Source: Pogona vitticeps
Lineage: Eukaryota > Chordata > Lepidosauria > Squamata > Agamidae
Reading direction: 5' to 3'
Assembly (NCBI RefSeq): GCF_051106095.1
Contig: NC_135783.1
Coordinates: 324,182,822-324,246,821, forward strand
Length of the DNA: 64,000 bases
The position numbers were made by a program, and so were the translations under genes. Shown piece by piece: positions 36,505-47,880 of this stretch; the stretch's first letter is position 1, and the number at the start of each line of letters is the position of its first letter. The notes below the pieces were generated by a model. It searched no databases and was not told the DNA's origin. It saw only the letters and a list, made by a program, of their open reading frames with translations.

Positions 36505-38839
36505 TGCCCTGCTCTCTCTAAAAAATGGTGTTAGCAGCAAAGGAGGAGGTGGTGGTATCAGGCAGGGAGGCGATAGGGGTAGTGGGAAGGGCCCAGGCAG
36601 GGGTCAAAGGGGGTGAAGGTAATAGGTTCCCCACTCTTCAGAAGCAAGGCCCAAAAACAAGCCATGAACAGGTTCATTTTCCCAGGAGCCATGGTGGTTG
36701 GTGGTTCATTGTTATTCACAAACCACAAAATAGCCTGATTTTTTTCTGTTTGTGTCCATCTCTAGTTGTAGGTTATTGATTATGTGTGCGAGTGATTTCC
36801 ATTGTGAACTGAAGGAGGCAAAGGAGAAAGGTGCAGTATAATTAAACAACCAGGTGAAGGCAACTGTGTCTATCCCCTCAACTTTTAAGAAAAAAGGCAA
36901 TATGTCCTCTCTTTCTCCCCTGCCCCCCCCCAAGAGAATCAAGAAGGAAGTGTGAGGAAGAAATTATATTAGCAAGCCTAGGAATATCAGTGTAAGTCAA
37001 GAACGGTCAGCATAGGTCAGAGCATATAAAGGACAGTCTAGGAAATTTAAGGAAGTTCTTCTTTCTCGATCTATGTCTCTCCATGCAAAGCATTTCTTGG
37101 ACATTTTACAGTCATTTTTTCCTGGAAAAAAATGCCCAACTATGCAATTCCTGCACAGAGTGGCATTTTCTCTGAGCAGGATTCACCTGGAAAGGACAGA
37201 AGAAAGGACAGTCAAGCTTCATAGGACTATTTTAATCTCTGCACAGAATAGCATCTTTCTTTCACAACATCAACTGAAAAAGCCATCAGACTCTCAGTTG
37301 GCAGTTTCATAACCAGAACAACAGCTGTGTGTATGTATGTGTGTAGATCGGAAATGTATCCTAGCCAGAAAATCTCATTGGTGCAATAGGCAGACTTATC
37401 AGGGAGTCTCGTCATGGCAGGATTCAGAAAATCAGAGCAAGACATTTTCTGATTAGTCCTTACATCTCATGTGTGAAGAGAATATTTGACTGGATAAGCA
37501 TTTGGTCTGATCCAGCACAGCTCTAATTATATTCTTAATTTCATATGGTCTTATGAGGCACAGGTCCTGATGGCTAGGGCAGCTGGTAGCTATCTGACAT
37601 TCCTACCTGGCCATAAATGTTAGACTCACTGTTCCAACTGCTGCTTTTGGTGGTTTGTATGACAGTCATAGGTGGATCTTGGCCCTGAGAAATGTGCAGT
37701 CAAGGCCAAATAGCACTTGATATTTTGATCATTAAGAGATGAAGCACCTTCTCACTTAGGCATCTGGCCAGTAGGAGATGATTACAGAACGAAAAGCCAG
37801 CTGTCGCTGGCTTTTCAGTGTGAAGGCAACAGATTTGGTCAAAAATACTTTGTTGTCCAAGGTGAAAAACAAAATGGCTTCTATGTCATATACCAAAACT
37901 GATGGGATTATCATTTGAATTGCTCTTAAACACTGATGTTGAGATATCCTCCACCATTCCCCAATATCTGCAGTCTGGAGTGAGATGCTTGCTGTGCCAT
38001 ATAATAGGCATGGGCACTCTCAATCCAATTCATTCATCCTTTCTTACAAGGGTCCCAGAAATGCCATCATACCTTCTCTCTTGCCTTTTGACAAATTTCA
38101 CAGTTCCCAAATGGGGAGAAGTTGACCTCTCAGGAATAATTTCCTGGGTAAGGATGATATTTTTATTTTTGCTTTTAGTTGTTCATTGATTTGGCGTTTA
38201 AAAGGGTCTGGGTAATAAGGCACGAAGGCTTTTCAAAAATAACAAAGAAGGCAGAATGCTGAAAATTTTGGGACTGATTTTCTGATACTTGAGTTGCTAG
38301 ATCTTAGAGCACTGGCTATGCTTCTCCAGGTGTCTTGTCAAATGTCAGGTTCAAAAGTATCAGAGCACAAGAAAGTCTGGATTTTGTGTGTGAGATCATG
38401 TACAGTCTAAAGCTTTGGCAGCAGCACCTCAACCCATTGCCAGCTGGCACCAGGGCTCAATGGCTAAGTGTGAAGGTGATTTAATGTATGTTATGTTTGT
38501 GCAAAACACCAAAATAAGAATAAGGACAGGGTACCGTGTGTGTGTGAGAGAGAGAGAGAGCCTGGTGTGACTGGCAGACACTTAAACCTTTTGTGTCATT
38601 TGAAACAAGATATGCAGTGGAATGCTACTGGTGTGGCTCATGAGACCTTTTGCTGACCAAGGCTTGGTAACAGCAGCTCAGAACCTAGGAAGGGAGAAAC
38701 CCACAGACTGGCAATGAGCCTTCAACAACCCACTGTACCAGTGCAGGGCCACAGTAGGAGGAACAGTGGAACCACTTCAGCTGTTGGGCACGTTTTGAGA
38801 TAACAAATCACTATAGCCTTAGGAGAGGCCAATTGGAGC
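36505..38839. other. Intergenic, nothing recognised
   Basis: A purine-rich start (36525-36620) and a short SINE-like tail at 37490-37540 (GGTCTGATCCAGCACAGCTC). GT/GA run at 38535-38562. No gene. Confidence 0.4.
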
Positions 38840-38953
38840 AAAGGCTCCCAACCTTGGGTCTCCAGATGTTCCTGGACTAAAACTCCCAGATCCTTTCACC
38901 ACAAGTTGTAGTGTAAGAATATCTGGGGATATAAGGTTGGAAACCACTGCAGT
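38840..38953 (+). mobile_element. MITE related to the 28.9-kb element, diverged
   Basis: CAAAGGCTCCCAACCTTGGG at the left and AGGTTGGAAACCACTGCAGT at the right are imperfect inverse ends, with AAAACTCCCAGATCC inside. Probably an older hAT MITE; no clear target duplication. Confidence 0.6.
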
Positions 38954-39225
38954 AGAGGATGTCTTATCCAGGGCCTTTTCATACCTGGTGTTAACACTGA
39001 TAATTTTGGGTGGATTACAGCTCATTGAATTCTTGTTATCTCTTACATTCACAGTTTAAATAAATTACTTTCACAGTGCTATTCTCAAGTCAATGAGGAT
39101 CAAACCACTCCAAAGACTCTGCTGTTGAAGCTGGCCTTTCACCATTTGGAAGAGCTTGAGGTCTGTGTTATATCTAAATATCCATAAAAGAACAAGCAAG
39201 GGAAGATTGGGGTGTTTCCCCCAGT

Positions 39226-39231
39226 TTTATT
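39226..39231 (-). terminator. DIO2: Distal poly(A) signal AATAAA of DIO2
   Basis: AATAAA on the minus strand, about 235 nt beyond the SECIS, followed by a T-rich stretch at about 39183-39200. It is the first canonical signal after the SECIS, so it most likely defines the 3' end of functional mRNA. Cleavage is expected near 39205-39215. Confidence 0.75.
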
Positions 39232-39463
39232 AAAATGCAAGGGAAAAAAAGAACAGTTCTACAAAGTACATGGTCCACGCAGCACCAATATTGTAACATG
39301 TTTGTGTTTGTTCTTCTACAGAGTGTATTTGTGACAGCTAAACAAGGATACATGCATACACACAAAAAAGTGATTCCTCACCACATTGATTCAGGACCCA
39401 TATTGTATGGATATTAAATTCATCTTCATTTCTGAAGGCTGAGAGAAACAGACAGAGAGAAAT

Positions 39464-39536
39464 GCCAACGAAGAAACATCTGAACACTAACGGAGTGAGA
39501 CACTCTTTTGTTAGTGCTCTTCATGGACGCATCGGC
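39464..39536 (-). promoter_or_regulatory. DIO2: SECIS element (form 2) of DIO2
   Basis: Read on the minus strand. Helix I is GCCGAUG (39530-39536) with CGUUGGC (39464-39470), 7 bp including two G-U pairs. An internal loop follows (5 and 7 nt). The quartet strand AUGA (39521-39524) faces AGAU (39478-39481), giving the sheared G-A/A-G core. Helix II GAGCACUAAC (39510-39519) pairs fully with GUUAGUGUUC (39482-39491). The apical AAAA is at 39506-39509, 11 nt after AUGA. A mini-helix GAGUG/CACUC (39501-39505 with 39493-39497) closes a UCU loop, which makes it form 2. All invariant SECIS parts are present. It recruits SBP2 and the Sec-specific elongation factor so that UGA is read as Sec. Confidence 0.96.
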
Positions 39537-42500
39537 ACCTCTCCTTCATCCTCACCTCTCGCCCCTGCGCGCCAAGTCTTAGGTCCAGCCAAAGTTTGGT
39601 CAATATGGGTCCTGAGTTGACATGGTGTAGCAATGAATGACTGGCCTGTATTCCCTACCTGATACATCTCTTATTGCTTTGGTTATATTATTGAATGTGG
39701 GTTTTAAGATCTAAATCCAACATCCAGCAAACACAAAAGGCACACAGAGCATGCTAGGTAAATTCATGAGACATTTCACTGGGCTAAATATTCTTCATGT
39801 ACATGATCTCACCTTCAGCTTTCTTACACGTCTACAGAGCATTGTAGAAAGTTTTAAAAAATTATATTGTATCTGATCCATTGACATATGCCTTGTAGTT
39901 TTCAACAGAAAGAAGTGTTAAAGACGGTACATGAAAGCCATTTCTAGAAGTCTTCACAGTAGTTCAAGATATAAAGAAAAAGACATCTGGTTTCCCAGGC
40001 TAACACTTGTATCCAGCACTAGATTCTCCATACATATAGTGCAGTGGATCTAGAATTCCTCATCAAATGGGATGTAAGGCAATCAACAGATCTTAAAGTA
40101 CAATTATGTCTGAATCTGACTACTTAGAATACTTCACTAGCCATTTCAGGTTGCTCTGGCCCAATGCATACTCTTGTGAAGTTCAAATGTATATATTGCC
40201 CTGGAATTTGGTATCTTACGGTACCAAACCAATACTCCATTCTAGAGCATGAAAATCTAAACTACATTCCCAGGCAGCTAGTCCTTCTCACATGTAATGT
40301 GTTATATTTATAGGAATAATCTCCTATCAGTGGAACAAAAATGTAGATGGCAGAAGGCTCTTTTGGAAAATTCTTTATCCCAGGAACATAATTAGCTAAA
40401 ATATAACAATATACCATCTATAAACCAGTAGCGTGCTTTCAGCAGAAGTCAGTCCCATAATGTACCAGGGCAATTAACATGAAAATGAACTGTTTCTCAG
40501 ACACTTTCTTGCTCATATTTCAAACCTGATATCCTGATTTTATTTTATGAACTCCTACTGATCTACCAGTAATGCTGTTATTTTCTACGTGTGATCTAAT
40601 ATCCACCATATTTGTCACTGATGATAAGAGGTTGCCTATGAACTCTAATACAATTTTTTCCGAGGATGCTGACAACAATACTGCTGCTAATACGATAAAA
40701 CACTAAAGGAAACTGAACTCCAGAAGGGAAGCTACAAAAATTAAAATGTTCTTCCAACTACATTGTTGGTGAATGGTTTGGATAAAAAAATATATATGCT
40801 GTTCTGGTGAGGTAACAGGTGTTTCTATTTTCTTAGGGTGTTTAAGAGTGTGCACTGTGATTAATGTGCTGGTTGATGAGCCTGATTAAGCTGGTGGACT
40901 GGGTCAGCGATATGTGTTGTTGAAAAAGAAAGAAATCTGATGCACTTTCTGTTGGCAGAATCTGCTTTCCTAATCCCTATTCTGTGTGAAAATCACATGT
41001 CTACGAATTACAAGCCTTTTGCTCATAAGAAAAAAAGGCAGGATAATGTAAACCAAGAAGGAGAAACAGCCATGCAAAATTGCCATGACTTTAGATATGC
41101 AAATTTGCATTCCAGTTTAGTCACCCACAATCCCTCTTGTGAATGTAAGGTATATTTCAACCGTCACATACAAAAACTTTGTTAGGTTTTTCTATCAAAG
41201 CATACAAATGAGGAAGAGAGGGAATTTTTGACAAAAGCAATTTTTGCAATTTTTTTGAAAGCCCAAATGGAATGTAAAGAAGAGCATAACAAGGGAAATC
41301 AACTTTTGTCTCCCTCCGGAATAGTGATTTGAGTTTGTCTTGCTTCTTTGTTTCTATCTTCGACATAAAAAGAAAGCATTTACCCAAAAACAAAATGAAA
41401 TTAAAAAAAACCTAGAAAGACTTTGGAGAAGAATGAAGCAACGAGATTATGGTTATACAAGTCAGTGATAAAATATAATTTGGCCTGAATGTCCTTTCCC
41501 CTAACTAGACATGAAAGGAGAACATTATGTGAAATGAAATGACAGCAAATGTGATCAAATCAATTGTTTGAGGTTGTACAGACTACTGAAAAGCCCATAC
41601 TGAAACGGTAAGAGGATTGTCATGCCCAGTGATGTAGACATGAGGCTGCAAGTTTACCCACACTCAACTGAAAAAAATCCTCACAGAACACAACTTAGTT
41701 TATCATGGAGTGAGAGTGCTCAGGATTGCATTGTGCAAAGATCATAAATCTTGTGGCACACTGAAAGTTAACAGGTAAAAGCTAAGCAAAGTAGACACCA
41801 TAATAAACCTGAAAGTCTAAGATGCTATAAGAATGTTGAGTTACTTTCCTTGTGTCTAGAGCTTCCGTTGATTTACACAAACTTTGAATACTAAGTTATT
41901 TATATAAGTCAAAAGGTCAACTCAGCCATGAAAGGGGATGAGGATTCTCTGCAAATAGCTTGTTTTCCCACTGACAACATGCTTCCGCAAACACTAGATG
42001 CAGAAGAAGTAGGTGAGTAAAAGCAAAGGAAGATTTAAAAATTTGACTTCTCGTTGACTGTGAATTACATGGGATAAGAAAAGAGCATGGGCAAGATCCA
42101 ACCAAAGTAGAGCATAGATTTTAGTTGTAGGAGTATGGCTACAGTTCTAAACAGAGCAATGTGGGAGTAAGGTGCATTAAACTAAGAATACTGCATTCAC
42201 ACCCTTGCTGTTCAGCACCTCTATAATTTAATCCCACTAAAGAGAATATGTGCCATAAATGGTGAGTTTAGTCTCCGTTATGCCTTAATGAGTTCAGAGA
42301 TCATTGTGAACATTTAGAGTACACAGCAGATGACATTCCCTAGCAAACAGCTGTGGACAGGACTATAACATCTTTTAACTTGCCTCTTGAGGGATGTGGA
42401 AAAGAGGATACTGGATTAAGTGGATTAGACTGCAATTTATTCTTTTATTTTTGTCTAATTCATATCCTGTCCTTCTGCCCAAAATAGGAGTCTAGGTGAC

Positions 42501-45500
42501 TTGAAATGGTTAAAGTAGCAATTTCAGCATAGTTGTCTAGAGGTAACATCTGGATAACTTTAAAAAAAGATACTAGAACACATCTCACTAAGGAACCTGC
42601 TCCTTGGAATATTATTTCTAAAGACTGGAAATATCTCCCAAGAAATAGGTTTCATGGGTTTGTCAATATTCTAGAAGTGGAGAAGGCCTGTATGTTATTG
42701 ACTACTGCACAACTGTTGTCCTTATTTATAATAACATCTTCTCCTCCTCAAGTTCCTCACATTTCCTGCCACTCTCTCTCTCCTTCTTCTTTCAAGTCTT
42801 CCCTCATCTGTGTGATACCCTGAACTTTTAAGAGCATACATACATCTCTCTGCCTTCCCGCTGCAGCTTTCCCCAGTTCATTCCTCCTCAGTTTCTTTAT
42901 AATACTTTCTCAGAATCTATGTGCCCACCTGCTATGTGTCTTTATAAAGGAGGGAAGGAAAGAAGGCAAATAATGGGAGGGGGAAGTAGCATTAATACCT
43001 CCTCCTCAAGTTTTCATACCTACATGGCACAAAAATATATTCCAAAATCCTCCTGCGCATTAACAAAATTAACAAAAGTCAAATGGGGATGTGCAAATAA
43101 GAGGTAATGCTACCTTAATTCACAACTGCTTAAGTGTTTTTTGTTTGTTTTGTTTTGTTTTGCATTTCATTCTTAAATAATCTGAGAAAAATGATCCCAT
43201 ACCCAAGGCTGGCTCATGAATTGGGACAGGAGCCTCACCACATAACTTAAGGGGGTGAAGTTCAAATCACAACCTATCTCTTCCACTCTGTGATCTTTGA
43301 ATAAGTCGAATAAAAATGGAGTGGGCGTAATCCACTGGGTGGTTCTTCTAGCAGCCCCACTGCACATCTACCTTTTTTCTTTCTTTTTTAAATGAATCTG
43401 GCTTGCGGTTTGCAATGTCTTAGGCCAAATGAAACCTTTTAACCTTTAAGGTGTCACCAGACTTTTTATTGTTGCTCATGCCACTCTTGGTCATCTCCAA
43501 TGGTCTTGTGAGGTATTAGTGAACTGAGCTGAGTGGCCGTTTCAAAACCGCTTCTCTCTCCTCTGTTTCATAGAAATGCCAGCTAATTCGTACAACTGCT
43601 TGTGTTCTTCACCATACTGTCAGTGGGGGCTGGCGGGGTGAAGGGAAGGGAGGGCAGTGGGTTATGTTTGTAAAACCAACATGAATTTTAAGAGAAGATT
43701 CCTTAGAAATGGGAAGATGGGCAAAGAGGCTAGGCTGCTGCGGCTTGGCAGTTCATCAACCCTGAGATGGAAATCTCCTTCGTGCTGAACTAACTTCACT
43801 GAACTAATAGGATTAAAAACTAAGTGCAGGCTTCTAGGCCAAACCGGGTGGAAAATCAACGTTACCACTTTATATAATGGACAAAGTTTCAGAACCAATG
43901 AGGTAAAGTGGTGTACAACCCCAATCCCATCCCCCCCATGCTTTCCCCCCTCATACAAAGATACACCTTCTCCATCACTGTTTCCAAATGCAATAAATTA
44001 AGTTTTTTACATAAAAACCTTCTAAAACAAACACTATTGCCTAATTCTAAATGTACTACTATTCTTCTTTAGAAAAGCAAGCAAGCAAGCACACTGATAA
44101 ATACATTGTTTCAGTTCCAGGCATCCAGGGCCAGCGTTAGCCATGCTTTTCTTGGTTAGACATGCCCTTGTGTGATTGTGAATGCAGACATGCACACCAA
44201 GGGATATGTTTGGGTAAAGAAGACCATGACTAGTGCCATGTCTGAAGTGCCAAAATGAGACCTTTCACAAACAGACTTCACATTTCACATGGCCCTCTCC
44301 TCTCCACTTAATACTTCCTCCCTTACTTTCCTTCTAAAAATGGTGAAACACAGTTTTTCCTACAGAGAGGTAATCCTGACATTATACCCTTGTAAGAAGA
44401 ATGTTATATCCAACATCATTTTCATATGGTTCATTTGCAAAGGGGTCAGATGAAAAATTTCAGCACATGCTGCGATCACATCTACCAGGATCTTCTGCCT
44501 ATACCCATTCCACTAGCTAAAAGGTGTGAGATGAATTCTGCAGACTTTTCAATAGTAAATTTTCTACAATGTGGGATGCCAGAGAGAGAGAGAGAAAACT
44601 CCTGTCTTCTGGGTATGTAGAGTGTATAAAAGACCGGCATGTGAATGTGCTCATTTGAGTTTGGGGACAGACAAGAAGTGATCAGCTCTACATCTGATGA
44701 GCTTATTTCCAAGTGCAAGGCAGCACTGAAATGATAAGTCTTTGAGTCTGAGACAAACAAATTATCGCTAACAGCTGCAAGTTTATCCAAATGTAACTGA
44801 CTACTATCACACAATAGAATGAATGTGAGAAATGCTTATTAGCTGGATTCTGTCCAAACTCAGATGTAGCAACTCTGTCACTTGATCTTTCCCAATCAGT
44901 TATGTGAATGGGTTCTGGGAACGCAAAAGATCCAGTGGATGGACTCCGATCCATCAGGCTTTTCCCATCCTTGATTATTTTTGCAGTCAAAAAGTCATAG
45001 GAATCCACTGGAGCTATACTGGCAGAGTTGGTCCAATATACAACGTATCTTTTTGCTATAACATTATCAGTTGCTAGAATGTGGGATGCAGACTAAGATT
45101 CAAAAACACCCTACAAGACATCTGTGCTGGGTGCTGCTAGAAAAGGTTTAAGATGTCACCACAGCCTAACAACAGAATGCATCAGCTTCAGTAATTGAAA
45201 CCAACCAACTAGCATAAGATTTTCTGTTTAGATTAAAAGGCTTTAGAAGTGCAGCTAAACTATGCTGCAAAAGAAAATATCTAATTATGGCAATACCTGT
45301 TTTCTACTTCCAAAAAATAAATAAGTAGCCAGTTTGTAGCAGATGCTGGAACTGGTAATATATATCAACCTGCCCCTGGCTATTACACAATTAGAGACAC
45401 AATGGTGACAAAACTTTAGGTTCTTAACATTTTGATGAAGTGGAATTCAGCAGGACAAACATAGGAGAACTTATACTCCCTTGATGTTAAGTGATCGTAC

Positions 45501-45736
45501 AGCTCTCTCACCAAAGTGTCTTTCTGCACCAAACATCTCAACACAACTTAGGACACAACATTCTTGTTCCATTAATCCTCCTTTCTCAAAGGCAAAACTC
45601 TTCTCAGCTCTTCTTGGGAAAGCAAGGGGATGCTTCAGAGGGAGGAGGTTGCTTGTTTATCAGTTGTGTTCGTTTGACCTTCCTCGTCTAAAACTGTCGG
45701 AAAAAACCCTATTCAAATCAGGATGCAATCTGTTTC

Positions 45737-45799
45737 TCAGCTGCACCACTTTGAAGGGGCACTCTTTAACAAATCTTCCTTCGATAGATCTGGACTTCA
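45737..45799 (-). other. DIO2: Second in-frame UGA and possible read-through tail of DIO2
   Basis: After RKR the frame meets TGA at 45797-45799, the position of the second UGA of mammalian D2 (residue 266 there, 264 here). If that UGA were also read as Sec, the protein would gain 19 residues (SPDLSKEDLLKS, then a Cys-containing end) before a third TGA at 45737-45739. Mammalian D2 ends with a different short basic tail. The second Sec is not needed for activity in studied D2 proteins, so termination here is just as likely. Confidence 0.6.
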
Positions 45800-46366
45800 T
45801 CTCTTCCTAAAGTTCTGTTCCAGCCAAAGTCGAACTTCTTCGAGATTGTAGAAAAAAGGACCCTTGCCCCCTAGGTAGGCAATTTTTTGTCTCTGTACAA
45901 TGCACACACGCTCAAATGAGACCCCATAGGCCACATTGGCATTATTGTCCATGCAGTCAGCCACTATCTGGCACTGAGGTGGCAAGGAAAACCGCTTCAG
46001 CAGCTGATGAGCAGCTGCACACCTGTCTTCTTGGTTCCTATGCTTCTTGACCTCGAATGAGGATGAGACACCAGGAGCAGCCCAGCCATCCGATGGGTGA
46101 GCCTCATCAATGTAGACTAACAGGAAGTCAGCCACACCGGAGAACTCTTCCACCAGCTTGCCAAAAGCTGACAGCTGGTTTGTGAAGGGGGGTCAGGTGG
46201 CTGAGCCAAAGTTGACCACCAGCGGCCGTTCTGATTTGGCAAAGTCTAAGAGGTGGCATTCAGAACCATATTTCCCACTGGAACTTTTCCATCTGCTGCT
46301 GCCATCACCAGTCCCATTGGCTATGTGGATGACATTGGAGTTAGGAGCTTCTCCACCCAATTTCAC
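45797..46366 (-). CDS. DIO2: DIO2 coding exon 2: catalytic domain, contains Sec codon UGA at 46193-46195
   Basis: Second and last coding exon. The acceptor reads TTTAATTCACAG before GTGAAATTGG, phase 0 with exon 1, restoring KQ-VKLGGEAPN. It encodes residues 75-263. The active-site motif GSAT-U-PPF has the in-frame TGA as residue 132 (mammalian D2: 133). It is followed by a thioredoxin-fold segment with YIDEAHPSDGW (His164), FEVKKH (His183), NQEDRCAA and IAYLGGKGPF. The region about 89-110, matching the mammalian instability loop, is one residue shorter and divergent. The exon's open frame reaches RKR and then a second TGA (45797-45799), where vertebrate D2 also has a second Sec/stop codon. 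Standard ORF callers split this exon at the first TGA, so it appears as two unrelated fragments. Confidence 0.97.
46193..46195 (-). other. DIO2: In-frame UGA decoded as selenocysteine (Sec132)
   Basis: TGA sits between codons for FGSAT and PPFTNQ, exactly at the catalytic Sec of deiodinases. The reading frame on both sides is the conserved D2 frame. The matching SECIS lies about 6.7 kb downstream in the same exon. Decoding is inferred from family knowledge; the codon and frame are seen. Confidence 0.96.
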
Positions 46367-46565
46367 CTGTGAATTAAAAAAGAAGAAGGAATTATCAGTT
46401 TCTGCAATGTACTGACATTTGTATTTTATATTCATTCTCACTAACAAATAGTTGCTGCACTGATGCTGTGTTTATCAAAGAAAAAACATGGTCGTAATCC
46501 TTTTCATTTTCACCTAAACATATAAGTATATTCATTTCCTTGAATTTGCATTTGATACTATTAGC

Positions 46566-46745
<180 letters not shown>

Positions 46746-46861
46746 ATACGGTTAAGCTACTGTATATAACCCCTGTCTTCCTTTTTTTGATCAACATCTT
46801 AAACATCAATATTCAGAACTAACATCAATGACACCCTCTAGCTTTAGAACTTGTTGATTAG

Positions 46862-47008
46862 TTAGCTATCTGTCTGTGGAGCCAGAGCTTGGGTGTTCAA
46901 TTCCCCACTGTGCCTCCTGGGAGAAGAGCCACCCTATGTGGCCTTGGGCAAGTGGCACAGTCCCAGGGCTCCCCCAGAAGAAGGGAACGATAAACCACTT
47001 TTGAATAT
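46862..47008 (+). mobile_element. SINE family 3, 5' part of a split copy
   Basis: CTGTGGAGCCAGAGCTTGGG, CAATTCCCCACTGTGCCTCC, GTGGCCTTGGGCAAGTGGCA and GAAGAAGGGAACGATAAACC. It breaks after TGAATATCTTCT and resumes at about 47250. Confidence 0.8.
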
Positions 47009-47249
<241 letters not shown>

Positions 47250-47335
47250 GAAAACCCTGAGAAGGGTTGCCATCAATCAGAATTGATTTAATGGCACATC
47301 ATCATCATCATCATTATTAATATTTATTATTATTC
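47250..47335 (+). mobile_element. SINE family 3, 3' part of the split copy
   Basis: GGAAAACCCTGAGAAGGGTT, GCCATCAATCAGAATTGATT and a CATCATCATC/ATT tail continue the element begun at 46862. The insert between is an L2-type tail with a microsatellite. Confidence 0.8.
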
Positions 47336-47529
47336 AACACTACAGCTTCTGAGTCAGTTTTAAAGAAGTTCAGTTTACCATGCTCGGAGCAATCCTGAAA
47401 CAGGGCTAAAAAAAAAAACAAAAACAAGGAGACAGGGTAAAGGTAAGAGAAGGGCAAACATTTACAATTTTATACAGTACAAGTACTGTCTGGTACCTAA
47501 GTACAGCATGCTCTATGTCAATGAAGACT

Positions 47530-47880
47530 AGTGGCTAGAGTGCCACATTAGAACTCAGGATAAAAAGATAAAGGTAAAGGTTCCCCTTAACATTTTCAGG
47601 TCAGTCATGTCCGACTTTAGGGGGCGGTGCTCATCCCGTTTTCAAGCCATAGAGCCAGCGCTTGTCCGAAGACAGTTTCCGTTGCCACGTGGCCAGCGTG
47701 ACTAGGGAACTCAGGATACTTGGGTTCTAATCCCTGCTCAGCCATCAGCCATGAAAAATCCACTGTGGAGTGACAATGGTAAGCCCCTCCTTGAACATCT
47801 CAAATACCTTGAATACGCTGTCAGGGTTGGGTTAAGTTGAAAGGACTTACTGTATCATGCCTCACTTCAGGCATGAGGCT
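47530..47880 (+). mobile_element. tRNA-derived SINE interrupted by the Sauria SINE
   Basis: Left head piece (GTGGCTAGAGTGCCACATTA, then GAACTCAGGATA) and right piece from 47707 (CTTGGGTTCTAATCCCTGCT, CAGCCATGAAAAATCCACTG). It matches the family of the 25091-25190 copy (GGACTAGGACTCAGGAGGCC). Confidence 0.7.
47563..47706 (-). mobile_element. 5'-truncated Sauria SINE inserted into another SINE
   Basis: Body and tail only (AAGGTAAAGGTTCCCCTTAA to CCACGTGGCCAGCGTGACTA). Flanked by the perfect 12-bp direct repeat GAACTCAGGATA (47551-47562 and 47707-47718), a target-site duplication as made by LINE machinery. It interrupts a tRNA-like SINE. Confidence 0.9.

Larger units (their letters stand above)
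39205..45796 (-). other. DIO2: DIO2 3' UTR, about 6.6 kb
   Basis: Inferred span from the second UGA to about 20 nt past the AATAAA at 39226-39231. Long 3' UTRs with the SECIS near the distal end are typical of vertebrate D2. The stretch is rich in A/T and ATTTA-like motifs, and has only small repeat-like patches (L2-like tail near 42430-42500, short AAGC run at 44071-44090, AG run at 44582-44596). Flanking DNA is by contrast dense with SINEs and MITEs. ORFs within it, such as one at 44482-44814 on the minus strand, look random. The exact 3' end needs transcript data. Confidence 0.8.

Noticed and set aside
44482-44814. 110-codon ORF on the minus strand
   Set aside because: Lies within the inferred DIO2 3' UTR, has no domain, and its composition is that of AT-rich untranslated DNA.
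46193-46447. 84-codon ORF ending at a TGA near DIO2 exon 2
   Set aside because: The TGA is the Sec codon, and the left part of that frame beyond 46366 is intron; not a separate gene.
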